Source: Chloroflexota bacterium (lineage in GTDB: Bacteria; Chloroflexota; UBA6077; FW602-bin22; CADDYW01). From it: 64,000 nt of DNA. The translations under genes were made by a program, and so were the position numbers. Location: assembly GCA_902810745.1 (NCBI GenBank), contig CADDYW010000009.1, forward strand, positions 31,591 to 95,590, written 5' to 3'. How positions within the stretch are numbered: the stretch's first letter is position 1; each line of letters begins with the position of its first letter. The notes beneath the pieces are model-generated. The model did no database searches, had not been told where the DNA came from, and saw nothing but the letters and a program-made list of their open reading frames with translations. Shown one piece after another: positions 17,981 through 25,833 of this stretch.

Positions 17981-18110
17981 TACAGCATCGATCAGAAAGG
18001 TGGAGCTGCCGGGGAGGCAGCTATCTCCCTCTCCTTCTGGGCGAGGACCGGGGTGAGGACGTGAGTCCGCGGCGCCGCGCGGGACCTCCGGGCCTCACCC
18101 ACCAGGAGAT
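17981..18110 (+). repeat. Dispersed GC-rich intergenic repeat, copy 1 (diverged)
   Basis: Starts with AGCATCGATCAGAAAGGT, continues with a CTGCCGGGGAGGCAG hairpin, then CTCCCTCTCC..GGGCGAGGA and GTGAGTCCGCGGCG. It aligns along its length with the copies at 61203-61340 (reverse) and 63878-64000. In this copy the CCCTCTCCC/GGGAGAGGG palindrome is decayed. The rest of the 17706-18206 interval shows no credible gene. Confidence 0.8.
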
Positions 18111-18206
18111 GGGATTGGCCGGCTGCCGGCTTATTCGCACTGCCCGGTGCTCTCGTATGCCCGAGGGGAAACGGACGACGCGCGTTTCCGCCCCGGGTCC
18201 GAAGGA

Positions 18207-20099
18207 CTACGCCGTGGCGAGATCCTTGACCGCCGCGACGATGTGGCGGGCGCTGATACCAGCCGCGTCGAGGAGCTCCTGGGGCGTTCCCGAGCCGGGC
18301 ATACCCCGGACGGCCAGGTGAGCAATTCTCACGGCGACGGAGCTATCCCAGCCCGCGTCCTCGGTGAAGGCATCCTGGACGGCCGCGCCCAGCCCGCCTT
18401 CTGGCCAGTGGTCTTCCACGACGACGATACGGCCCCGCGTGGCTTTGGCAGCGGCGTGAAGTGTCTGTCGATCAATCGGCTTGACCGAGTACGCGTCGAT
18501 CACGCGGATGCTGATATCCTCTCTTCGGAGCTCCTCGTACGCCTTCAGTGCCTCGTGCAGCGTGATCCCTGCCGCCACGACCGTCACTCGATCCTCGGCA
18601 GACTCGCGTACCACTTTGCTCCCGCCAATGGCGAATGTCTCTCCCGGGCTGTAGATTGTTGGCGTGTTCGCGCGCGTCGTCCGGAGGAAGCTGATCCCGG
18701 GCTGATCGGCCATCGCGCTGACGAGCTGCGCGGTCTGATTCGGATCGCACGGGTACAGAACGGTACTGCCGTGAACCGCGCGCATGATGGCGAGATCTTC
18801 CAGGGCCATCTGCGACGGCCCGTCCTCGCCGATCGACACGCCAGCGTGCGAACCACACAGGCGCAGGTTCGCGCGCGAGATAGCTGCCATCCGGATGAAA
18901 TCCACGGCCCGTGTGAGGAAAGCGGCGAACGTCGACGCAAAGGGGACGCGATGACGGACGCTCATTCCGACGGCCGCCGCGACCATCTGCTGCTCGGCGA
19001 TGAACATCTCGAAGAAGCGGTCGGGGAAGGCTTTCTTGAACTCCTCCGAGTGGGTCGAGTTACTGACCTCGGCGTCGAGCACGACCACGTCCGGGCGGGC
19101 CTGACCCAGGGCGCGTAACGCGTCGCCATAGGCTTTCCGCGTGGCGATGGATGATCCCACCTCGTAGGTGGGAAGGACTGGCGGACCAGAGTTCGGGTGT
19201 GTCGGCGGGCTAGCGACCTCGACGGTGGATCCTGCTTCGGGTTTCAGCACCTGGATGGTGATCGACGTCGTGCCGCCGAGCTCGGCGATTGCCTGCTGGG
19301 CCTGCGGCTCGGTGAGAGCCTTGCCGTGCCAGTTCTCCTGATTTTCCAGGAAGGACACGCCCCGGCCCTTGAGGGTCTTTGCGATGATGACCGTCGGCAC
19401 GTCGCGTGGCTCGATCGCCTCGGCAAACGCGCGATCGATCTGAGCGAAGTCGTGTCCGTCGATCTCGATCGTGTGCCAGCCGAATGCGCGGGCACGCGCG
19501 GCGTACGCAGCGCCGTTCCACCCAAGCTGGGTCTCACCGCGCTGCCCCAGGCGGTTCATATCGAGAATACCGACGAGGTTGCCAAGATGGTAGTAGCTGG
19601 CGTGATCGAAGGCTTCCCAGACCGAGCCCTCGGCCATCTCGCTATCGCCGAGCAGCACCCAGACCCGATAGGGAAGCTTATCCAGGTACTTTCCTGCCAG
19701 CGCAATGCCAACCCCGATCGGAAGTCCCTGACCCAGCGAGCCAGTCGCGACGTCAACCCACGGGAGAACCGGGGTAGGATGACCCTGCAGGCGGCTCCCG
19801 AACTTGCGAAACGTGAGCATCTCCTCCTCGGAGATGGCACCGACGGCTCGGAACAACGCGTACAGAAGCGGCGAGGCGTGGCCCTTCGAGAAGATGAGAT
19901 GGTCATTTCGAGGATTTTGGGGATCCGCAAAATCGTACCGCAGGTATTTGCTCGCGAGAACCGCCATCAGGTCCGCCGCCGACAGAGAGGATGTCGGGTG
20001 ACCCGAACCTGCCTTCGTGCTGGATCGGATGCTATCCACACGAAGCTGCTGGGCCAGTGCGCGCCACTGCTCGATCTGCGTCGCGGTTTGGACGACCAT
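18207..20099 (-). CDS. tkt: Transketolase
   Basis: Single-chain transketolase of 630 residues that moves two-carbon units between sugar phosphates in the pentose phosphate or Calvin-type pathways. The N-terminal thiamine diphosphate domain has GSGHPTSSLSAADLMAVL, FSKGHASPLLYAL and GDSEMAEGSVWEAFDHASYY; the Pyr domain has HAGVSIGEDGPSQMALED; the C-terminal domain follows. The ATG at 20099 has AGGAGA upstream. It is shorter than the E. coli enzyme (663), with a short linker between domains. It is isolated: the repeat lies downstream and a divergent permease gene upstream. Confidence 0.95.
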   Translation of the reverse strand: MVVQTATQIEQWRALAQQLRVDSIRSSTKAGSGHPTSSLSAADLMAVLASKYLRYDFADPQNPRNDHLIFSKGHASPLLYALFRAVGAISEEEMLTFRKFGSRLQGHPTPVLPWVDVATGSLGQGLPIGVGIALAGKYLDKLPYRVWVLLGDSEMAEGSVWEAFDHASYYHLGNLVGILDMNRLGQRGETQLGWNGAAYAARARAFGWHTIEIDGHDFAQIDRAFAEAIEPRDVPTVIIAKTLKGRGVSFLENQENWHGKALTEPQAQQAIAELGGTTSITIQVLKPEAGSTVEVASPPTHPNSGPPVLPTYEVGSSIATRKAYGDALRALGQARPDVVVLDAEVSNSTHSEEFKKAFPDRFFEMFIAEQQMVAAAVGMSVRHRVPFASTFAAFLTRAVDFIRMAAISRANLRLCGSHAGVSIGEDGPSQMALEDLAIMRAVHGSTVLYPCDPNQTAQLVSAMADQPGISFLRTTRANTPTIYSPGETFAIGGSKVVRESAEDRVTVVAAGITLHEALKAYEELRREDISIRVIDAYSVKPIDRQTLHAAAKATRGRIVVVEDHWPEGGLGAAVQDAFTEDAGWDSSVAVRIAHLAVRGMPGSGTPQELLDAAGISARHIVAAVKDLATA

Positions 20100-20185
20100 A
20101 ATAGCTCTCCTATACATACGTTAGATCAGCCTGCCCGGATCGACGGCTCCGGCCGATCGATCGATGCCCGACAGCCCTCGGCGAT

Positions 20186-20213
20186 ATGGTACTCTCTGGG
20201 TTCGCACTGTCAA
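20186..20213 (-). promoter_or_regulatory. Promoter of the transketolase gene
   Basis: On the minus strand: TTGACA, 16 bases, TACCAT. Predicted transcript start near 20179, leaving a leader of about 80 bases. Confidence 0.55.
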
Positions 20214-20294
20214 GCGAAATCGTGGCAGCGCCGCGACCGATCGTCCGCACGATGCGAAGGCCGTGTGCTCGGTTCCCGGCATTGCTCTCGCGGC

Positions 20295-20323
20295 TTGCGG
20301 ATGACGCGACCCGTCCGTACAAT
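20295..20323 (+). promoter_or_regulatory. Promoter of the AI-2E-family permease gene, apparently leaderless
   Basis: TTGCGG, 17 bases, TACAAT. The ATG at 20330 begins seven bases after the -10 box, so transcript and coding start coincide. There is no Shine-Dalgarno upstream. Confidence 0.55.
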
Positions 20324-20329
20324 CTGTGA

Positions 20330-21517
20330 ATGATGGAGAGGAATTCGTGGTTCCGGGCACTGATTATCCTCGGCGTTATCGCCGTCGGGCTGTACGTTGC
20401 CGGCCAGCTGTGGACGCTGGCCGTCCACTTTGGCGACATTATCATTCTTTTCTTCCTCGCCTGGCTGCTCGCGTTCATTCTTCTCCCGGTGGTTCGTTTC
20501 CTGGCCGAGCTGCTGCCGATTGGTCTGGCAGGAGCAGCGGCGATCGTCTACATTGTCCTTCTCGTCATCGTCGCGGCAATCCTGGTCCTGGTCGTGCCGC
20601 TGCTCATCGCCCAGGTGTCCCAGCTGGCGAACCAGCTCCCGACGATTGCTGCTGGTCTTCCGGGCGAGGTTAAGCGTGTCCAGCAGTGGCTCGACGCCCG
20701 GAATATCCCGATCGACCTGGGGGTGATCACGGGCCCGGGCTTGAGTCAGCAGGCAGGACAGCTAGGCTCACGACTGGTCGAGAACACGGTCACGGTTGCC
20801 AGCAGTATCGCCTCCGGGCTCTTCAGCCTGACCATCATCCTCATTCTGTCGTTCTACTTTGTCGTCGACGGGGATCGGATCCTCCGAGGCTTGCTCGCCG
20901 CCGTTCCTGATCAGTACGCGGACGATGCCAGGCTGTTCGTCGTCAGCATCGACCGGACGTTTGGTGGTTTCCTGCGCGGAACCGCTATCCAGGCAGCGCT
21001 TCTGGGGATCGGAACGGGTATCATCATGGCGGCGTTTGGGCTTGGCTACGTGCTGCTGGTAACGATCTTCGCGGCGATCGTCATGGTGATCCCGTTCATC
21101 GGACCGGTCCTCGCCATCGTCCTTCCGATCCTCATCGCTCTGTTCAGCAGCCTCTCGGCAACGCAATTGCTCTTGTTCCTGGTTGCCCTCGTCGGGTTGC
21201 AGGTCCTGGTGATGAACATCATCGCTCCCAAGGTGATGGCGGAAAGCGTAGGCCTCCACCCGCTCCTGGTCTTTCTCGCCCTGCTGGTAGGGATCAAGCA
21301 GGCCGGACTGGCCGGAGCGATCTTTGGCGTACCGATCGCGGCCGTCGTCTTCACGGCCGTGCGTATTTTCCTGAACCGCTGGTCGGTCATCGTTCCCACG
21401 GAGACGTCTCCGTCGACGGCGGAGAGCGCCGAGAATCGCCAGGCCGTGCGACTCGACCAGGTCCGCGTGCACGTCGGGCAGGCGATCTCGCGAATCTTTC
21501 ACTCGCGGGTCCCGTGA
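20330..21517 (+). CDS. AI-2E family transporter (PerM/UPF0118-like)
   Basis: The 395-residue membrane protein has about eight hydrophobic segments in the pattern of the AI-2E/PerM family: two or three N-terminal (FLAWLLAFILLPVVRFLAEL), a soluble middle part (residues about 100-155), then five C-terminal segments with the GP..A..LP.LIALF and ..KVMAESVGLHPLLVF signature. Members export autoinducer-2 or act as Na+/H+ antiporters; the substrate cannot be assigned. It overlaps fmt by one base (TGATG), so the two are likely cotranscribed. Confidence 0.9.
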   Translation: MMERNSWFRALIILGVIAVGLYVAGQLWTLAVHFGDIIILFFLAWLLAFILLPVVRFLAELLPIGLAGAAAIVYIVLLVIVAAILVLVVPLLIAQVSQLANQLPTIAAGLPGEVKRVQQWLDARNIPIDLGVITGPGLSQQAGQLGSRLVENTVTVASSIASGLFSLTIILILSFYFVVDGDRILRGLLAAVPDQYADDARLFVVSIDRTFGGFLRGTAIQAALLGIGTGIIMAAFGLGYVLLVTIFAAIVMVIPFIGPVLAIVLPILIALFSSLSATQLLLFLVALVGLQVLVMNIIAPKVMAESVGLHPLLVFLALLVGIKQAGLAGAIFGVPIAAVVFTAVRIFLNRWSVIVPTETSPSTAESAENRQAVRLDQVRVHVGQAISRIFHSRVP

Positions 21518-22488
21518 TGCGCCTCATCTTTTTCGGTACACCCGAGTTCGCCGTGCCTTCACTTCACGCTCTCATCGGGCGCGGGTTCGAGATCGTGGCA
21601 GTCGTGACGCAGCCAGATCGCCCGGTTGGTCGAGGGCGCGCCACGCGTCCACCGCCGGTCAAAGAAGCTGCGACGCGGGCCGGCATTCCCGTTTTGCAGC
21701 CTCCATCGCTTCGTACGCCGGACGCCGTGGCAACCCTGCGAGCGATCCGTCCCGACCTCATCGTCGTCGTCGCGTTCGGGCAGATTCTCCGGCGTGCCAT
21801 CCTCGACCTTCCACCTCTTGGCTGCCTGAACGTGCACCCATCGCTTCTGCCGAAGCTCCGCGGCGCTGCGCCGATCCAGGCGGCGATCCGCGAAGGATTC
21901 CGGGAGACCGGCGTCACGATCATGCTCATGAACGAGCAGATGGATGCTGGTCCCATTCTCGCCCAGGTCACGGCGCCGATCTTCGCCGACGATACCGCAG
22001 CGACGCTCGGCGACCGACTGGCACGCCTCGGAGCCGAGCTTCTGGTGGATACGATCCCGCGCTGGGCGGCGGGCGCGATCGTTCCGCGCGAACAGGACGA
22101 GCGAGAGGCGACGTACTGCCGTCCATTGACCGCGGCCGATGCGATCGTCGATTGGACGCAGTCTGCGGATCTGATCGCGCGAATCTGCCGTGCTCAGACG
22201 CCCTGGCCCGGCTGTCGTTCCTACTGGGATGGCCGGTCCATACGACTCCTTGCCCTGGAACCCTATCCGTCGTGGGCCGGTCCCGAGCCACCGGGCACAG
22301 TCATCCGGCTTCCAGAATCGAGTCCGCGACAGCCGATCCTGGCCATCGCGACGGGGGCCGGTGCCGTGATCGTGCGCGAGCTACAGCTTGCCGGGAAGCG
22401 CCCGCTCTCGGCTGACGAGTTTCTGCGTGGTCAACCGACCTTTATCGGCGCGCGCCTCGGACCTGCGCCAGCGCCCACGGTGCCCTGA
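21517..22488 (+). CDS. fmt: Methionyl-tRNA formyltransferase
   Basis: Fmt (323 residues) formylates initiator Met-tRNA using 10-formyltetrahydrofolate. It opens with MRLIFFGTPEFAVPSLHAL, has the folate site HPSLLPKLRGAAPIQAAI with its catalytic Asn-His-Asp set (including the NVHPS His and MDAGPI Asp), and a C-terminal OB-like domain (LTAADAIVDW..). The start overlaps the permease stop. A def gene is not adjacent. Confidence 0.96.
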   Translation: MRLIFFGTPEFAVPSLHALIGRGFEIVAVVTQPDRPVGRGRATRPPPVKEAATRAGIPVLQPPSLRTPDAVATLRAIRPDLIVVVAFGQILRRAILDLPPLGCLNVHPSLLPKLRGAAPIQAAIREGFRETGVTIMLMNEQMDAGPILAQVTAPIFADDTAATLGDRLARLGAELLVDTIPRWAAGAIVPREQDEREATYCRPLTAADAIVDWTQSADLIARICRAQTPWPGCRSYWDGRSIRLLALEPYPSWAGPEPPGTVIRLPESSPRQPILAIATGAGAVIVRELQLAGKRPLSADEFLRGQPTFIGARLGPAPAPTVP

Positions 22489-22638
22489 TCCCGGCGGATC
22501 GAGCTCATGCGATCGAGCGGGGAGCCGATGATCCGCCAGATTCGCCGGTCGCCGAATCGCGCGTCGTCGAATGGTACCTGGCAATAATCTTGCGAGCCCA
22601 ACCCCTCGAACTATTTTCTGGCGAGGGCGTGGATCCCG

Positions 22639-22944
22639 ATGGCCGAGCGTGCACCCCGTAATCGCCCACGTGCGTCCCGGCGGGCTCCTCTGCCTCCGGC
22701 CCCGGAAGAAGTGCAGCCATTGCCCCGAGCAGTTGCACCATCGTCATTTCGGGAGCATCTCGAACGGGAGCACGGGGTCACGATCGTCGCCGAGCCCGGC
22801 TGGCCGACCGAGTACAAGCGCTATCGACTCGTCCGGGCTCAAAACGGGACGCAGCGCAGCCTCGCCGTCTTCCGCGGGACACTTGCCGAGGCGGTCGCTC
22901 ACTTTTACTACCTGCTCCATCCAGAGCAGCGACCAAGGCGTTGA
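22639..22944 (+). CDS. Small protein of unknown function
   Basis: A 101-residue frame that I do not recognise. The first 35 residues are Arg/Pro/Ala-rich and probably disordered; the rest (SFREHLEREHGVTIV.. to LAEAVAHFYYLLHPEQ) looks like a compact alpha/beta domain with normal codon use. The ribosome site is weak (GGCGAGGG about 9-16 bases upstream). The stop is two bases before the start of the protease gene, so it is probably cotranscribed with it. Confidence 0.65.
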   Translation: MAERAPRNRPRASRRAPLPPAPEEVQPLPRAVAPSSFREHLEREHGVTIVAEPGWPTEYKRYRLVRAQNGTQRSLAVFRGTLAEAVAHFYYLLHPEQRPRR

Positions 22945-22946
22945 CC

Positions 22947-24086
22947 ATGCTCAATCACTCGCTTCGTCTCGGGCGAATTCACGGGATCGAGATCGCGGTT
23001 CACTGGAGCTGGCTGATCATCTTCGTCCTGTTTACCTGGTCGCTCGCGGTGTTCTTCTTTCCTCCCCTCTATCCCGGCTGGTCGGTGGCGACCTACTGGA
23101 TCGTGGGGGCAATCAGCACGGTGCTTCTCTTCGCTTCGGTGCTTCTCCACGAGCTGAGTCACTCGCTGGTCGCCGAGGCCCAGGGGATTCCGGTGAGCAG
23201 CATCACGCTCTTCGTCTTCGGCGGCGTGTCCAGCATCCAGAGCGAGCCCAGGACCGCACGGGACGAGTTCCTGATGGCGATTGCCGGTCCCGCGTCCAGC
23301 ATCGTGATCGGAGTAGCCTGCTACGGGCTGATGCTCATTCTCGCCCCGGTCGTTCCCGAGACGGTCGTCGCCGTGCTTCTTTCAATGGCGATCTACAATG
23401 TCATCCTCGGCCTCTTCAATCTCATTCCTGGCTTTCCCCTGGACGGTGGCCGTGTCTTTCGCTCGATCGTCTGGGCGATCACCGGCAGTCTCTGGCGAGC
23501 AACCGCGGTAGCGACAACAGTCGGTCAGGTGTTCGCCTATCTCTTCATCTTCGCGGGTCTCTTTCTCGCGATCGCCGGATCCTTCGTCAGCGGCATCTGG
23601 CTCGTGTTCATCGGCTGGTTCCTGAACAACGCGGCGGTGACCAGCCGGCAGCAAGCCGAGCTAGAGCTTCTCCTCCGGGGTGTACGTGTCGGCTCGGTGA
23701 TGACCGCGAACCCGCCCGCGGTCCTCGCTCACACGTCTCTCGCCGACTTCGTCGAGCATTACGTTCTCGCACAGAACGTCCGAGCGGTCCCGGTGGTCTC
23801 TGAAGCCGATGGGCGCATCCTCGGCCTGGTGACGCTTCAGGAGGTTCGAGCGGTTCCACGCGCCGAGTGGTCTCGCACGACCGTCGACCAGGTGATGGTG
23901 CCGGCGAACCGGCTGAAGGTGGCGACGCGAGACGAGCCGCTGGTCGAGGCGCTGCGAGACCTCTCGGCGGAGGATCTCAATCAGCTCCCGGTCGTCGATC
24001 GTGGCCGGCTGGTCGGCTTGCTCACGCGCAGCGATGTGATCCGCTATCTGCGCGTGCGCGAGGAGCTGGGGCAGCGTGCAGCGTGA
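22947..24086 (+). CDS. Site-2-type intramembrane metalloprotease with CBS pair
   Basis: The 379-residue protein belongs to peptidase family M50. It has the zinc-binding HELSH motif in the second or third membrane segment (LLHELSHSLVAEAQG), the GPASS segment, and the third ligand in NLIPGFPLDGGRVFRS. About six hydrophobic segments are followed from residue 245 by two CBS motifs (VGSVMTANPPAVLAHTS.. and VDQVMVPANRLKVATRDE..), which usually bind adenine nucleotides and tune activity. Substrate unknown; such enzymes cut membrane-bound regulators. Start ATG 22947 directly follows the preceding stop. Confidence 0.93.
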   Translation: MLNHSLRLGRIHGIEIAVHWSWLIIFVLFTWSLAVFFFPPLYPGWSVATYWIVGAISTVLLFASVLLHELSHSLVAEAQGIPVSSITLFVFGGVSSIQSEPRTARDEFLMAIAGPASSIVIGVACYGLMLILAPVVPETVVAVLLSMAIYNVILGLFNLIPGFPLDGGRVFRSIVWAITGSLWRATAVATTVGQVFAYLFIFAGLFLAIAGSFVSGIWLVFIGWFLNNAAVTSRQQAELELLLRGVRVGSVMTANPPAVLAHTSLADFVEHYVLAQNVRAVPVVSEADGRILGLVTLQEVRAVPRAEWSRTTVDQVMVPANRLKVATRDEPLVEALRDLSAEDLNQLPVVDRGRLVGLLTRSDVIRYLRVREELGQRAA

Positions 24087-24192
24087 CCCGCCGTGGTTAC
24101 GCGACGAGGGCGAACCTGCACCTCCATCACCACCTCCGCGAAAGCTGTGCGCAAGGCCGGGGCGCGTGCGGGGCGATACGCCGGCCGTCCTG

Positions 24193-24201
24193 TGCTATAC
24201 T
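24193..24201 (+). promoter_or_regulatory. Extended -10 promoter of the PfpI-family gene
   Basis: TGCTATACT matches a TGn extended -10 element. Predicted transcript start is near 24208, about 65 bases upstream of the ATG. Confidence 0.55.
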
Positions 24202-24272
24202 GAGACGCGGCATCTGGTCGCCACCGCGCCTCGCCGGCGCGATGAAATGACTGACCACGTGGAGGGAGGACG

Positions 24273-24821
24273 ATGGAGCTCAGCAACCGTCGTGTTGCCG
24301 TTCTTGCCGAGAACGACTACGAAGATCTCGAGATCTGGTACCCATTGCTGCGGCTGAAGGAAGCAGGCGCTGAGATCACGGTGATCGGCACTGGCTCAGC
24401 GCCTTCCTACAATAGCAAGCACGGCTATCCGATCAAGGTCGACGCCGCCGCAGACGACGTCGACGCGCGATCCTTCGACGGGATCGTGGTGCCCGGCGGC
24501 TGGGCGCCCGATCGGCTCCGGCGGTATCCAGCCATCCTGAAGCTGGTGCGCGACGCCGATGCGCAGGGGAAGGTCATCGGCGCAATCTGTCACGCGGGCT
24601 GGGTGCTCTGCTCGGCAGGCATCGTCAAAGGGCGAACGGTGACGTCGGTTCCCGCGATCAAGGACGATATGATCAACGCCGGTGCGAACTGGGTTGACCG
24701 TGAGGTCGTGCGCGATGGGCGGCTGGTGACCTCGCGCGTTCCATCTGATCTGCCCGCGTTCTGCCGTGAGCTCATCTCGGCCCTTGCGTCTGTCGAGGAG
24801 CCCGCGCTGGCGAAAGCCTGA
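24273..24821 (+). CDS. DJ-1/PfpI-family protein
   Basis: The 182-residue protein has a flavodoxin-like fold with the nucleophile elbow AICHAGWVL (Cys followed by His, as in PfpI), an acidic residue in ENDYEDLEIWYPLLRL, and VVPGGWAPDRLRR. Relatives are reported as intracellular peptidases or as protein/nucleotide deglycases acting on methylglyoxal adducts; the sequence alone does not decide. Strong ribosome site (GGAGGGAGGA). Monocistronic and convergent with the DUF1992 gene. Confidence 0.92.
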   Translation: MELSNRRVAVLAENDYEDLEIWYPLLRLKEAGAEITVIGTGSAPSYNSKHGYPIKVDAAADDVDARSFDGIVVPGGWAPDRLRRYPAILKLVRDADAQGKVIGAICHAGWVLCSAGIVKGRTVTSVPAIKDDMINAGANWVDREVVRDGRLVTSRVPSDLPAFCRELISALASVEEPALAKA

Positions 24822-24852
24822 CGCCTTGGGGGCAGATCCCTCGCACACCAGC

Positions 24853-25395
24853 TCAGCCAGGAGTCTCTGGTAGACAGGAAGCAATCTGGGCGAGCGCGTG
24901 CTGTCGATTGATCCTGGCAACCTGCAAGGAGACAACCGGGACGCTCAGGTTGAAGTCGTCGATCTTTCGGTTGACTTCGTCGATCATCGCACCGTAGCTG
25001 GCCACGAAGTCGCGATGCTCTGCCTCGGTACGCTGCCAGCGGGCTGCCCGCAGGTAGGGTGGCAGGCGGTGCAGGTTCTGCAGCGTTGAACGTATCATCT
25101 CCCGATGGGCCCGAGCGCGCCGGTCAAGCGCTGCGACGTCGGCTTCGATGTCCTTGCGTAGCTCGATCCACGGCAGCGAGTAGCCCGCGTTGCGCAGGAT
25201 GCGGTAGGCAAGCCGCATATCCTCGGGAACGAACGGGTTGTCCTCATCCGACAGATCGAGAGGCTTGCCACTTCCTGGCAGATTCTGGAAGAAGCCCTGC
25301 TCGGCCAGTTCGTCGAGAAGACGTCGGGTCCGTTCGGCGACGGTCTCCAGATGCCGTGGAGGCTTGGGCGAGGGGATCTCGCGCGGCTCTTCCAT
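24853..25395 (-). CDS. DUF1992 (DnaJ-C28-like) protein
   Basis: The 180-residue protein contains the DUF1992 core: ELAEQGFFQNLPGSGKPLDL, then PEDMRLAYRILRNAGYSLPW and IELRKDIEADV, followed by a long helical C-terminus. The same domain occurs in the eukaryotic DNAJC28 protein, but no J domain is present here and its function is unknown. The ATG at 25395 was chosen over upstream in-frame codons because the added residues look non-conserved; AAAGGA lies about 11 bases away. Confidence 0.85.
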   Translation of the reverse strand: MEEPREIPSPKPPRHLETVAERTRRLLDELAEQGFFQNLPGSGKPLDLSDEDNPFVPEDMRLAYRILRNAGYSLPWIELRKDIEADVAALDRRARAHREMIRSTLQNLHRLPPYLRAARWQRTEAEHRDFVASYGAMIDEVNRKIDDFNLSVPVVSLQVARINRQHALAQIASCLPETPG

Positions 25396-25531
25396 TGTAG
25401 AGACGATCCTTTGATCACATCTGCGCTTCAGGTAGATTGTACCGCAGCGCGTCATGCACGGGATGCATCGGACGCCGACCGGTCACCGCGCGTGCTGGCG
25501 CGAGATGGCATCATTATGTCGATTTTCACTC

Positions 25532-25560
25532 TTGACAGGAGCCAGGCCCTCCGCTACACT
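25532..25560 (+). promoter_or_regulatory. Strong promoter of the ABC exporter leader
   Basis: TTGACA, exactly 17 bases, TACACT. Predicted transcript start is near 25567, leaving a leader of about 265 bases before the ATP-binding subunit gene. Confidence 0.8.
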
Positions 25561-25620
25561 ATCTTCCGAACGTTAGCCTGCTAGGCGTTTGTTGTAGTCT
25601 GATCCCAAGGAGCGAATCTG

Positions 25621-25710
25621 GTGAGCACTGGGTACCCGAGCTTCCTGGTCAGCCGCGTCCGCGCTGCTGTTCCTGGGGGGCGTACTGTGCTCACCGCGCA
25701 TCGTCGTTGA
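25621..25710 (+). CDS. Putative 29-residue leader peptide upstream of an ABC exporter
   Basis: GTG at 25621 lies eight bases after AAGGAG and opens a 30-codon frame ending at TGA 25710. The peptide begins with STGYPSFLVSRVRAA after the initiator and ends LTAHRR. The frame is folded in a hairpin: GGTGAGCAC at 25620-25628, containing the start codon, pairs perfectly with GTGCTCACC at 25687-25695. An intrinsic terminator follows 20 bases after the stop. This is the layout of ribosome-dependent attenuation, though a free-standing small protein is possible. Confidence 0.55.
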   Translation: MSTGYPSFLVSRVRAAVPGGRTVLTAHRR

Positions 25711-25730
25711 ACGATTAGCTCGAACGACTT

Positions 25731-25771
25731 ATCGCCGTGGGACGGTTCGCCGCCCACGGCGATTTTATTTT
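25731..25771 (+). terminator. Intrinsic terminator inside the ABC exporter leader
   Basis: A perfect 11-base-pair stem, ATCGCCGTGGG (25731-25741) with CCCACGGCGAT (25753-25763), has an 11-base loop and is followed by TTTATTTT. It lies between the leader reading frame and the exporter genes, about 60 bases before the ATG. Confidence 0.85.
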
Positions 25772-25833
25772 GCCCTGGTCGCGTTCTGCTATTGGCAGGT
25801 TCGGGAGATTTCCAGCCAGGAGGACTATCAGCT

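Noticed and set aside
17749..17988. A 79-residue minus-strand reading frame upstream of hspR.
   Set aside because: Its start codon falls inside the dispersed repeat, it has no ribosome site, and it lies upstream of the hspR promoter.
22571..23803. A 410-residue plus-strand reading frame over the intramembrane protease.
   Set aside because: It is Arg/Ser-rich, low in hydrophobics and out of frame with the HELSH protease. It is a shadow.
25567..25771. 6S RNA or signal recognition particle RNA in the leader before the ABC exporter.
   Set aside because: The conserved SRP tetraloop region and the 6S central bubble pattern are absent, and a reading frame with a Shine-Dalgarno fills the long hairpin.
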